Assembly (NCBI RefSeq): GCF_002242805.1
Contig: NZ_MCGQ01000008.1
Location: 124,001 to 188,000, forward strand
Length of the DNA stretch: 64,000 bases
Source: Streptomyces diastatochromogenes
GTDB taxonomy: Bacteria > Actinomycetota > Actinomycetes > Streptomycetales > Streptomycetaceae
Direction: 5' to 3'
Shown: positions 34,021 through 41,617 of the stretch, piece after piece
Position numbering within the stretch: position 1 is the first letter of the stretch
Layout of the letters: each line of letters begins with the position of its first letter
Position numbers and translations under genes: made by a program
The notes under the pieces: generated by a model
Told to the model about the DNA's origin: nothing
The model's database searches: none
Seen by the model: only the letters and a program-made list of their open reading frames with translations

Positions 34021-35502
34021 ATGCACACGCACCGCCGACTCGCCCTCGCGACGGCCACCGCGGCCGCGCTGACGGGCGGTCTGCTCACGTTCGCCGGCTC
34101 GCCCGCCACGGCCGCCGACTCGGTCAAGGTGGCCAAGGCCGACTTCAACGGCGACGGCATCGGTGACGTCGCCACCTCGGCGGCCACCGCCTACGTCAGC
34201 GGCCTCAAGAACGCCGGCCAGGTCGTCGTCCTCTACGGCACGTCCACCGGCGTCTCCTCCGCCCAGCGCACCACCCTCAGCCAGAACAGCTCCGGCGTCC
34301 CGGGCACCGCCGAGGCCGGCGACTCCTTCGGCGCCGAGCTGGCGTACGCCGACTTCAACGGCGACGGCTACGACGACCTCGTCGTCGGCACCCCGTACGA
34401 GAAGGTCGGCACCGACACCAACGGCGGCGCCGTCACCCTCCTGTGGGGCTCCGCGAACGGCCTCACCGGCAAGGGCGTCGACGTGCCCGACCCGGCCGCC
34501 GGCTCCCACGACTACTGGGGCAAGGACCTGGCCGCCGGCGACTTCGACGGCGACGGCAAGGCCGACCTGGTGGTGGGCAGCTCCTCCGCCACCCTCTACC
34601 TCTACAAGGGCGGCTTCAGCAGCACCGGCACCGCGGGCAGCCGTACCACCGTCACACCGCCCATCGAGTCGGGCACCAACGACTCCCCGTTCGGCCCGCT
34701 GAACCTGACCGCCGGTGACGTCAACGGCGACGGCCGCACCGACCTCGTGGTCGACGGCTACGAGACCAGCACCCAGTACGGCTGGAACACCAACTACTGG
34801 CTGCCCGGCACCGCGAGCGGCCTGAGCGGCTCCTCCGCCAAGACCCTCAAGTCCGGCATCGTCACCGCCATCGGCGACATCAACGGCGACGGCTTCGGCG
34901 ACATCGTCAGCGGCGCCGACTGGGACACCACCACCAGCGACGGCACCAGCATCCCGAACTCCTCCAAGGGCGGCCGGGTGAACATCACCTACGGCACCGC
35001 CTCCGGCCCCGGCTCGACCGCGGCCGTCAGCCAGGACACCGGCAGCGTCCCCGGCACCGCGGAGAAGGGCGACGGCTTCGGCTGGGACCTCGACCTCGGT
35101 GACATCAACGGCGACGGCTTCCAGGACCTCGTCGTCAGCAGCCCGAACGAGGACATCGGCGGCGTCACCAACACCGGCCTGGTCACCGTCCTGTACGGCT
35201 CCGCCTCCGGTGTGAACACCACCACCGGCGGCCAGTCCTTCGCCCAGAGCACCGCGGGTGTCCCCGGCGGCGACGAGAAGTCCGACCTGTTCGGCGCCGA
35301 CGTCAAGCTCGACGACGTCACCGGCGACGGCAAGGCCGACCTGGTCGTGGGCTCGTACGAGAACGGCGGGGACGGCGCGATCACCTACCTGCCGTCCAAC
35401 GGCACGAAGATCACCACCAGCGGTTCGCGTGCCTTCGGCGCGAGCACCGTGGGCGTCTCGACGACCGGCACGCCGCAGTTCGGCGCCGTGTTCGCCGACT
35501 GA
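34021..35502 (+). CDS. Secreted FG-GAP repeat beta-propeller protein
   Basis: The 493-residue precursor has a signal peptide ending Ala-Thr-Ala-Ala near residue 30 and about seven FG-GAP repeats (Asp-Phe-Asn-Gly-Asp-Gly, Asp-Ile-Asn-Gly-Asp-Gly). The start ATG follows CAGGAG. It is closely related to the two genes that follow. Probably an extracellular calcium-stabilised binding protein. Confidence 0.85.
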   Translation: MHTHRRLALATATAAALTGGLLTFAGSPATAADSVKVAKADFNGDGIGDVATSAATAYVSGLKNAGQVVVLYGTSTGVSSAQRTTLSQNSSGVPGTAEAGDSFGAELAYADFNGDGYDDLVVGTPYEKVGTDTNGGAVTLLWGSANGLTGKGVDVPDPAAGSHDYWGKDLAAGDFDGDGKADLVVGSSSATLYLYKGGFSSTGTAGSRTTVTPPIESGTNDSPFGPLNLTAGDVNGDGRTDLVVDGYETSTQYGWNTNYWLPGTASGLSGSSAKTLKSGIVTAIGDINGDGFGDIVSGADWDTTTSDGTSIPNSSKGGRVNITYGTASGPGSTAAVSQDTGSVPGTAEKGDGFGWDLDLGDINGDGFQDLVVSSPNEDIGGVTNTGLVTVLYGSASGVNTTTGGQSFAQSTAGVPGGDEKSDLFGADVKLDDVTGDGKADLVVGSYENGGDGAITYLPSNGTKITTSGSRAFGASTVGVSTTGTPQFGAVFAD

Positions 35503-35520
35503 CCCGCCGTACTCCCACCA

Positions 35521-35548
35521 GCCGGGCCCGCAGTCGTGCGGGCCCGGC
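35521..35548 (+). terminator. Terminator between FG-GAP genes
   Basis: GCCGGGCCCGCA (35521-35532) pairs perfectly with 35537-35548, loop GTCG, 18 bases after the stop codon. The next FG-GAP gene is therefore probably transcribed separately or by read-through. Confidence 0.8.
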
Positions 35549-35586
35549 CGCACGACCGCCTCGTGACCTCCCGGAGGACCACCCCG

Positions 35587-36966
35587 ATGCCTCACCCGCG
35601 CAAGGCCACCCCCACCGCCCTCGCGGCCGCCCTCCTCGCCGCCGGCCTGACCCCGCTGGTCCTGGCCGCCCCGGCCACCGCCGCGGTCGCCAAGCAGTAC
35701 GACGACTTCAACGGCGACGGCCACCGCGACCTCGCGTACCTCGGCTACAACCGGGACAACCACCGGGGCGGCGCCGTCACCATCGTCTACGGCGGCACGA
35801 ACGGCCTCGACACCTCGCACACCCAGGTCATCGACCAGGACAGCGCCGGTGTGCCCGGCTCGGGCGAGGAGGACGACATGTTCGGCGACTCGCTCACCAG
35901 CGCCGACCTGAACAAGGACGGGTACGCCGACCTCGTCGTCGGCAACCAGACCGAACACGTGGGCAGCGCGCAGTACCGCGGCTCGGTCACCATCGTGTGG
36001 GGCTCCCGCTCCGGCCTGTCCGGCGGCACCAACCTGGCGCCGAAGGGCGGCGCGGCCGGCGCGCAGGGCCACTTCGGCTCCGACCTCGCCACCGGCGACT
36101 TCACCGGCGACGGCTCGCCCGACCTCGCGGTCATCGGCGGCGGGGAGGCCTGGCTGTACCGGGGGCCGTTCACCAGGGCGGGGGGCACCGGAACCGTCAG
36201 CGAGATCGACAAGGACGGTGCCGGCTGGTACTCGTCCGGGCTGGCGGCCGGCAAGGTCAACGGCGACGGCAAGACGGACCTCGTGGTCCTCGGCGAGCAG
36301 TTCACCGGCACGAACGACACCCCCGCCCTGCGCGCCTGGTTCCTGAAGGGCGCCTCCTCGGGCCTGACCTCGGGCGCCTCCAAGACCCTGGAGTCCGCCT
36401 GGCACGGCGGCCTCGGCGCCAACGCCGTCATCGCCGACTTCGACAAGGACGGCTACGGCGACATCGCCATCGGGCAGCCCGACAAGGACAAGGGCAAGGG
36501 TGCGGTGACCGTCTGGCGCGGCACCTCCGCCGGCCCCAGCGGCTCCACGACCCTCACCCAGGCCACCGCGGGCGTCTCCGGCAGCCCGGAGACCGACGAC
36601 GACTTCGGCTACGACGTCTCGGCCGCCGACACCAACGGCGACGGCTACGCGGACCTCGCGGTCGGCGTGCCCCACGAGGACGTCGACGGCAAGCAGGACC
36701 AGGGCGGTGTGCACGTCTTCCGCGGCGGCTCCGGCGGCCTGACCGGCACCCGCTCCGCCTGGATCCCGCAGACCGTCGCCGGCCGCGCCGACTCCGACAC
36801 CGCCTTCGGCTACAGCCTCCGCCTGCGCGATGTCACCGGCGACGGCAAGGCCGACCTGGCGATCGCCCTGAGCGGCGGCGGAATCCTGCTGCCCGGCACC
36901 GCCACCACGCCGACGGCGAGCGAAGCGGTCGTCCTGCCGGACCTCGGCGGCGGCTTCCAGGACTGA
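35587..36966 (+). CDS. Secreted FG-GAP repeat beta-propeller protein
   Basis: The 459-residue precursor starts at the ATG at 35587 after GGAGG. Its signal peptide ends Ala-Thr-Ala-Ala near residue 33, and the repeats (Asp-Phe-Asn-Gly-Asp-Gly-His-Arg-Asp and similar) follow the same order as in its neighbours. It arose by tandem duplication. Confidence 0.85.
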   Translation: MPHPRKATPTALAAALLAAGLTPLVLAAPATAAVAKQYDDFNGDGHRDLAYLGYNRDNHRGGAVTIVYGGTNGLDTSHTQVIDQDSAGVPGSGEEDDMFGDSLTSADLNKDGYADLVVGNQTEHVGSAQYRGSVTIVWGSRSGLSGGTNLAPKGGAAGAQGHFGSDLATGDFTGDGSPDLAVIGGGEAWLYRGPFTRAGGTGTVSEIDKDGAGWYSSGLAAGKVNGDGKTDLVVLGEQFTGTNDTPALRAWFLKGASSGLTSGASKTLESAWHGGLGANAVIADFDKDGYGDIAIGQPDKDKGKGAVTVWRGTSAGPSGSTTLTQATAGVSGSPETDDDFGYDVSAADTNGDGYADLAVGVPHEDVDGKQDQGGVHVFRGGSGGLTGTRSAWIPQTVAGRADSDTAFGYSLRLRDVTGDGKADLAIALSGGGILLPGTATTPTASEAVVLPDLGGGFQD

Positions 36967-36997
36967 CGCCCGCCCCCCTCTCATGAACGGATCGGAC

Positions 36998-38419
36998 ATG
37001 CGCACGCGCGCCTTCCTACTGGCAGCGACCCTGACCACAGGCCTGCTCACCGCCCTGCCCGTCACCACGGCTTCCGCGGCCCCCGCCCGTTTCTCCGACG
37101 ACTTCAACGGCGACGGCTACCGCGACCTGGTCACCGCCGCCCCGTCGGCCACGGTCGGCGGAAAGGCCCGGGCGGGTGCCGTGGTCGTGAACTACGGCTC
37201 CAAGTCGGGGATCAGCGCCGCCCGGCACACGGTGATCACCCAGAACACCACGGGCATCCCGGGCACGGCGGAGACGAACGACGAGTTCGGCGCGTCCCTC
37301 GCCTCCGGCGACCTCAACCGCGACGGCTACGCCGACCTCGTCGTCGGCACCCCGGACGAGAACGACGGCACCGGCACCGCGGTCGTCGTCTGGGGCGGCA
37401 AGAACGGCCTCTCCGGCGGCTGGACCCTCCCCGGCCCCGCGTCCTCGGCGCACGACGAGTACGCCCTGACCCTGGCGGTCGGCGACTTCACCGGCGACGG
37501 CCGCGCCGACCTCGCCGTCGGCAGCCTCGGCAAGGACGTGTGGGTCTTCCGGGGCGGCTTCACCAAGGCTTCCGGCGCCGCGTCCCGGTTCGTGCTGCGG
37601 ACCGAGCTGCAGGCCGGCGTCATCTCCGGCGCCCAGGGCCTGGCCGCCGCCGACGTCAACGGGGACCACGTCGACGACCTGGTGATCAGCGGCACCGACG
37701 AGCGGACCTACGACGACGGCCAGCTCGTCTACACGGGCTCGACGGGCGACACCCCGCTCACCCTCCAGACGTTCCTGCCCTCCGGCGCCTGGCGCACGGC
37801 CGCCGTCGGTGACCTCAACGGCGACGGCTACGACGACGTGGTCGCGGCCACCGCCCCCGGCTCGGTCTCCGCGAACGACGGCGGCTCGGTCCGCGCCTAC
37901 CTGGGCAGCGCGGACGGCATCCGCACCACGCCCCAGGCGACGATCACCCAGAACAGCCCCGGCGTCCCCGGCACCGACGAGAAGGAGGACTGGTTCGGCC
38001 ACTCCCTCTCCGTCGGCGACGTCAACGGCGACGGGTACGCGGACGTGGCCGTCGGCGCGATCTACGAGGCCATCGGTCCCGACTGGCAGACCGGCGCCGT
38101 CACCGTGCTGCGCGGCTCGGCCACGGGCCTGACCGGCACCGGCGCCCAGTCCTTCTCCCAGGACACGGCCGGCGTCCCCGGCAGCGCCGAGGACAACGAC
38201 TTCTTCGGCTCGGCGGTCCGCCTCTCCGACCTGAACGGTGACGGCAAGGCGGACCTCTCCATCGGCGCCCACGGGGAGAACGACTCCGACGGCGCGGTGT
38301 GGAGCCTGCGCGGCTCGGCCTCCGGCATCCGCACGACGGGCGCGGTGTCCTTCGGCCCGGCGGCGACGGGGGTCCCGGCCACGGGGTATCCGCATCTGGG
38401 GCGCCTGATGGGGCAGTGA
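36998..38419 (+). CDS. Secreted FG-GAP repeat beta-propeller protein
   Basis: The 473-residue precursor starts at the second of two close ATGs (36983, 36998), where the basic residues directly precede the signal core. The signal ends Ala-Ser-Ala-Ala. Seven calcium-type repeats follow. It is 31 bp from the previous paralogue with no terminator between them, so the last two genes probably share a transcript. Confidence 0.83.
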   Translation: MRTRAFLLAATLTTGLLTALPVTTASAAPARFSDDFNGDGYRDLVTAAPSATVGGKARAGAVVVNYGSKSGISAARHTVITQNTTGIPGTAETNDEFGASLASGDLNRDGYADLVVGTPDENDGTGTAVVVWGGKNGLSGGWTLPGPASSAHDEYALTLAVGDFTGDGRADLAVGSLGKDVWVFRGGFTKASGAASRFVLRTELQAGVISGAQGLAAADVNGDHVDDLVISGTDERTYDDGQLVYTGSTGDTPLTLQTFLPSGAWRTAAVGDLNGDGYDDVVAATAPGSVSANDGGSVRAYLGSADGIRTTPQATITQNSPGVPGTDEKEDWFGHSLSVGDVNGDGYADVAVGAIYEAIGPDWQTGAVTVLRGSATGLTGTGAQSFSQDTAGVPGSAEDNDFFGSAVRLSDLNGDGKADLSIGAHGENDSDGAVWSLRGSASGIRTTGAVSFGPAATGVPATGYPHLGRLMGQ

Positions 38420-38558
38420 GGGCGGGGCGGTGAAACCGGGGGAATCCCTGGTAGGTCCCCTGACGGTCCCTTAGGGGATGTCACAGGTCGGCAGCAAAGC
38501 CGGGCCCGTACCCCCGGGCCCGGCACGTCACCCTCCGGGACCAGGTACGTTCGATGAC

Positions 38559-39503
38559 GTGGCTGGATTCAGGATCGGACGCGGGGGCCGTGACAACCGC
38601 ACCCCCCAGGGACAACAGGCTCAGCAGGGACCGTCGCACGGGCACGGCCAGGGACGGGGGCCCGGCCAGGGACGTGGGCACGGACAGCCCGGGGGCCGCC
38701 CCCAGGGCCCGTCGTACGGCTACCCGTCGGCGCCGCAGCAGCAGTCGTACCCGCAGCCGTCGTACCCGCCCCAGGGACAGCCGTACGGCTACCCGGGCGG
38801 CCGGGCGGACGACGGACCGGAGTACTTCGGCGACGGCGGCCACGATCCGTACGCGGCGAACAACCCGGGCCACACCCAGGCCTTCTCGATCGACGAGGCC
38901 GCCGGCTACACCCAGGGCGCGACCTACCACGCCGGCTCGGCCGCCCCGTCCGGCCCGGTCGGCCCGCCCCTGCACTGGAAGGAACTGCTGAAGGGGATCA
39001 TCCTCTCCCCCGCCCAGACCTTCCTGCGCATGCGGGACTACACGATGTGGGCCCCGGCCCTGATCGTCACCTTCCTCTACGGCCTGCTCGCCGTCTTCGG
39101 CTTCGACGGGGCCCGCTCGGACGCGATCAACGCGACGCTCTCCAACGCGATCCCGATCGTCCTGATCACCGCCGTCGCGATGGTCGTGAGCGCCTTCATC
39201 CTGGGCGTGGTCACCCACACCCTGGCCCGCCAGCTCGGCGGCGACGGCGCCTGGCAGCCCACGGTCGGGCTGTCCATGCTGATCACGTCCCTCACGGACG
39301 CCCCCCGCCTGGTCTTCGCCATGTTCTTCGGCGGCAACGCGGGCTTCGTCCAGCTGCTCGGCTGGGCCACCTGGATCGGCGCGGGCGCCCTGCTGACCCT
39401 GATGGTCTCCCGCTCCCACGACCTGCCCTGGCCGAAGGCGCTGGGCGCGTCGGCGATCCAGCTGATCGCGCTGCTGTCGATAGTGAAGCTGGGCACGTTC
39501 TAG
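38559..39503 (+). CDS. Yip1-family membrane protein
   Basis: The product is about 314 residues. A Gly/Pro/Gln/Tyr-rich disordered N-terminus of 140 residues (repeated Gly-Gln-Gly-Arg-Gly and Gln-Pro-Ser-Tyr-Pro) precedes about five membrane helices with the Yip1-like pattern starting Pro-Ala-Gln-Thr-Phe-Leu-Arg-Met-Arg. The GTG at 38559 (Val-Ala-Gly-Phe-Arg) is preferred; an ATG at 38478 is also in frame. Function unknown. Confidence 0.75.
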   Translation: MAGFRIGRGGRDNRTPQGQQAQQGPSHGHGQGRGPGQGRGHGQPGGRPQGPSYGYPSAPQQQSYPQPSYPPQGQPYGYPGGRADDGPEYFGDGGHDPYAANNPGHTQAFSIDEAAGYTQGATYHAGSAAPSGPVGPPLHWKELLKGIILSPAQTFLRMRDYTMWAPALIVTFLYGLLAVFGFDGARSDAINATLSNAIPIVLITAVAMVVSAFILGVVTHTLARQLGGDGAWQPTVGLSMLITSLTDAPRLVFAMFFGGNAGFVQLLGWATWIGAGALLTLMVSRSHDLPWPKALGASAIQLIALLSIVKLGTF

Positions 39504-39516
39504 CCGCGACCTGCAC

Positions 39517-39557
39517 AGAGAAGGGCCCCCGGGTGTTCCACCCGGGGGCCCTTCTCT
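39517..39557. terminator. Bidirectional terminator
   Basis: A 19-bp perfect stem (39517-39535 with 39539-39557) with a 3-base loop and a following T-rich stretch lies between the convergent Yip1-like and phosphoribosyltransferase genes. Confidence 0.93.
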
Positions 39558-39571
39558 TTGTTCTCTTGCTC

Positions 39572-40069
39572 TCAGGCGTCGAGGACCTGTCCGGCCCGCT
39601 TCACCACGGGCGGCTCGACGCTCCACGGGAAGTTGATCCACTCGTCGGTGCGCTTCCAGACGTACTCGCACTTCACGAGGGAGTGGGACTTCTCATAGAT
39701 CACGGCCGAGCGCACCTCGGCGACGGTGTCGAGGCAGAAGTCGCGCACGAGCTTGAGCGTCTTGCCGGTGTCCGCGACGTCGTCGGTGATGAGCACCTTC
39801 TTGTCGGAGAAGTCGATCGCGCTCGGGACCGGGGCGAGCATGACGGGCATCTCCAGGGTCGTCCCGACGCCCGTGTAGAACTCCACATTCACGAGATGGA
39901 TGTTCTTGCAGTCGAGGGCGTAGGCGAGCCCGCCGGCGACGAAGACGCCCCCGCGCGCGATGCTCAGCACGATGTCCGGCTCGTACCCGTCGTCGGCGAT
40001 GGTCTGCGCCAGCTCGCGGATGGCGGCGCCGAACCGCTCGTAGGTCAGGTTCTCCCGCACGTCACTCAT
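39572..40069 (-). CDS. Phosphoribosyltransferase (purine/xanthine type)
   Basis: The 165-residue product has the type I phosphoribosyltransferase fold with the PRPP loop Val-Leu-Ile-Thr-Asp-Asp-Val-Ala-Asp-Thr-Gly-Lys-Thr (about 92-104) and Ser-Ile-Ala-Arg-Gly-Gly. The ATG at 40069 was chosen over an upstream in-frame start inside dcd. It lies 13 bp after dcd, which suggests joint nucleotide salvage. Confidence 0.88.
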   Translation of the reverse strand: MSDVRENLTYERFGAAIRELAQTIADDGYEPDIVLSIARGGVFVAGGLAYALDCKNIHLVNVEFYTGVGTTLEMPVMLAPVPSAIDFSDKKVLITDDVADTGKTLKLVRDFCLDTVAEVRSAVIYEKSHSLVKCEYVWKRTDEWINFPWSVEPPVVKRAGQVLDA

Positions 40070-40082
40070 GTCGTGGCCGCCC

Positions 40083-40658
40083 TCACACCTGGGTCCGATG
40101 GAAGTTCTGGAAGGACCGCGAGGCGGTCGGCCCGCGCTGCCCCTGGTACCGGGAGCCGTAGCGCTCACTGCCGTACGGGAACTCGGCGGGGGAGCTGAGC
40201 CGGAACATGCACAGCTGGCCGATCTTCATGCCGGGCCAGAGCTTGATCGGCAGGGTGGCGAGGTTGGACAGCTCCAGGGTCACGTGACCGCTGAACCCCG
40301 GGTCGATGAACCCGGCGGTGGAGTGCGTCACGAGCCCGAGCCGCCCCAGCGAACTCTTGCCCTCGAGCCGGGAGGCAAGATCGTCGGGCAACGAGATGAC
40401 CTCGTACGTGCTCGCGAGCACGAACTCCCCGGGGTGCAGGATGAACGGCTCGTCCCCCTCGGGCTCCACGAGCCGCGTGAGGTCGGCCTGCTCGACGGAG
40501 GGGTCGATGTGGGGGTACCGGTGATTCTCGAACACCCGGAAAAAGCGGTCCAGCCGCACGTCGATGCTCGACGGCTGCACCATGGATTCGTCGTAGGGAT
40601 CGATACGCACCCGCCCGGCGTCGATCTCGGCCCGGATGTCCTTGTCTGAGAGAAGCAC
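40083..40658 (-). CDS. dcd: dCTP deaminase
   Basis: The 191-residue product is a full-length Dcd: Met-Leu-Leu-Ser-Asp-Lys-Asp-Ile start, [24 protein letters not shown]. It makes dUTP from dCTP, or dUMP if bifunctional. It forms an operon with the phosphoribosyltransferase gene. Confidence 0.96.
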   Translation of the reverse strand: MLLSDKDIRAEIDAGRVRIDPYDESMVQPSSIDVRLDRFFRVFENHRYPHIDPSVEQADLTRLVEPEGDEPFILHPGEFVLASTYEVISLPDDLASRLEGKSSLGRLGLVTHSTAGFIDPGFSGHVTLELSNLATLPIKLWPGMKIGQLCMFRLSSPAEFPYGSERYGSRYQGQRGPTASRSFQNFHRTQV

Positions 40659-40673
40659 GTCCCGAGGATACGC

Positions 40674-40717
40674 AAGGCGCGCGGAGCCATGACAATCGTG
40701 ACGACTCCGCGCGCCTT
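40674..40717 (-). terminator. Terminator after the 52-residue zinc-ribbon gene
   Basis: AAGGCGCGCGGAG (40674-40686) pairs with CTCCGCGCGCCTT (40705-40717). It lies between the small gene at 40758 and dcd, both leftward. Confidence 0.75.
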
Positions 40718-40740
40718 TCGATCTTGCGGCGCCCAGCCCG

Positions 40741-40769
40741 CTACCGCTTCTGCGGCACTACCGCTTCTG
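40741..40769. repeat. 17-bp-spaced direct repeat over a stop codon
   Basis: CTACCGCTTCTG occurs at 40741-40752 and again at 40758-40769, one 17-bp unit apart. The second copy encodes the C-terminal Gln-Lys-Arg-stop of the small zinc-ribbon protein; the first copy is beyond the stop. Confidence 0.7.
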
Positions 40770-40916
40770 TAGGGCGACCGGCACCACACTGCGGAGCCGG
40801 GCACACCGCGGACACCTCACGAGCCGGCCGGGGCCGAGCCGCTCGGCCTGCTGCATCGGGAACGAAGCGGTGCCGAAGACGTGCCCGTCCGCACAACGAA
40901 CGACGGTGCGTTCCAT
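40758..40916 (-). CDS. 52-residue zinc-ribbon-like protein
   Basis: This small gene starts at an ATG after GAGGGA and encodes a basic protein with one Cys near residue 8 and a Cys-Pro-Arg-Cys pair at about 35-38, followed by a short tail ending Gln-Lys-Arg. It begins Met-Glu-Arg-Thr-Val-Val-Arg-Cys. Its codon bias (G/C third positions) and its terminator support a real gene. It probably binds zinc; function unknown. Upstream, 40917-41209 holds no gene I can support. Confidence 0.72.
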   Translation of the reverse strand: MERTVVRCADGHVFGTASFPMQQAERLGPGRLVRCPRCARLRSVVPVALQKR

Positions 40917-41209
40917 CAAGTCCCTCAAGTCCCTTCCCCAAGAGCCGCGTCCGGCTTACTGCCCTGACGACAAAAGCCACATTACGGGATCAAAGAGACG
41001 ACTCTCCAGGCGGCACTCCGGCCTCACCCGGACCCTCTCCCATCCCTCCACGGTACGCCCCAACTCGCGCCCCCCGCACGGGGATCCCACCCTTCCACCC
41101 CACCCCCAACGCACCCGGACCCCGCGGTCCGAGCACCGGGGGTCTGCGATGAGGTACAGTGAGCGAGCGTTCGGACATCGACTCTGCGGAGCCGTCCCGT
41201 CCGTCTTAC

Positions 41210-41280
41210 GCGGGTGTAGTTTAATGGTAGAACATCAGCTTCCCAAGCTGAGAGCGCGAGTTCGATTCTCGTCACCCGCT
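41210..41280 (+). tRNA. tRNA-Gly (anticodon CCC)
   Basis: The 71-nt sequence folds into a cloverleaf: acceptor GCGGGTG (41210-41216) with CACCCGC (41273-41279), anticodon stem TCAGC/GCTGA around loop TTCCCAA, and T arm CGAG-TTCGATT-CTCG. The anticodon CCC reads GGG. No CCA is encoded. Confidence 0.95.
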
Positions 41281-41289
41281 CTGTGATTG

Positions 41290-41314
41290 AGGCCCAGGTC
41301 AGAGACCTGGGCCT
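41290..41314 (+). terminator. tRNA terminator
   Basis: AGGCCCAGGTC (41290-41300) pairs perfectly with 41304-41314, followed by TGTTGTTGT, ten bases after the tRNA. Confidence 0.88.
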
Positions 41315-41617
41315 TGTTGTTGTGCGCCTCACAGAGGATGCCCAGGGCGAGGGTGTCGGAGATCCCGGCGGCCCAGCCACCGCCCGTCGACGACACCATC
41401 CAGCCGAGCGCTCGCACCACGCGCCGTCTCTCTGCGCAGGTCGAGCGCTGTGCGACCCGCCCGCACCGCGATACGCCCCACCGGACGACAGTGCATGGCA
41501 TCGCCCGTACCGGCCCGGCGGCGGAGGACCGGGAGTGCCGTATCGGGGCGGCGGCGGTCCGCCGCGCGGTGCGCACTGCCGACCGTCGCTTCACCCAAAT
41601 TCCTTGACTTCCCGGCG
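41315..41617. other. Intergenic region, no supported gene
   Basis: About 300 bp lie between the tRNA terminator and the convergent penicillin-binding protein gene. Short open frames exist on both strands but have neither a recognisable sequence nor a consistent ribosome site. I see no inverted terminal repeats. Confidence 0.5.

Noticed and set aside
33841..37107. Very long minus-strand open frame (1088 codons) under the FG-GAP genes
   Set aside because: It is antisense to three clear secreted proteins, is low in complexity (Val/Gly/Ala/Asp-rich) and reflects the GC-biased repeats encoding Asp-Gly-Asp motifs.
41210..41617. tRNA-Gly as an integration site
   Set aside because: No integrase, no repeat of the tRNA 3' end and no mobile gene were seen nearby in the window.
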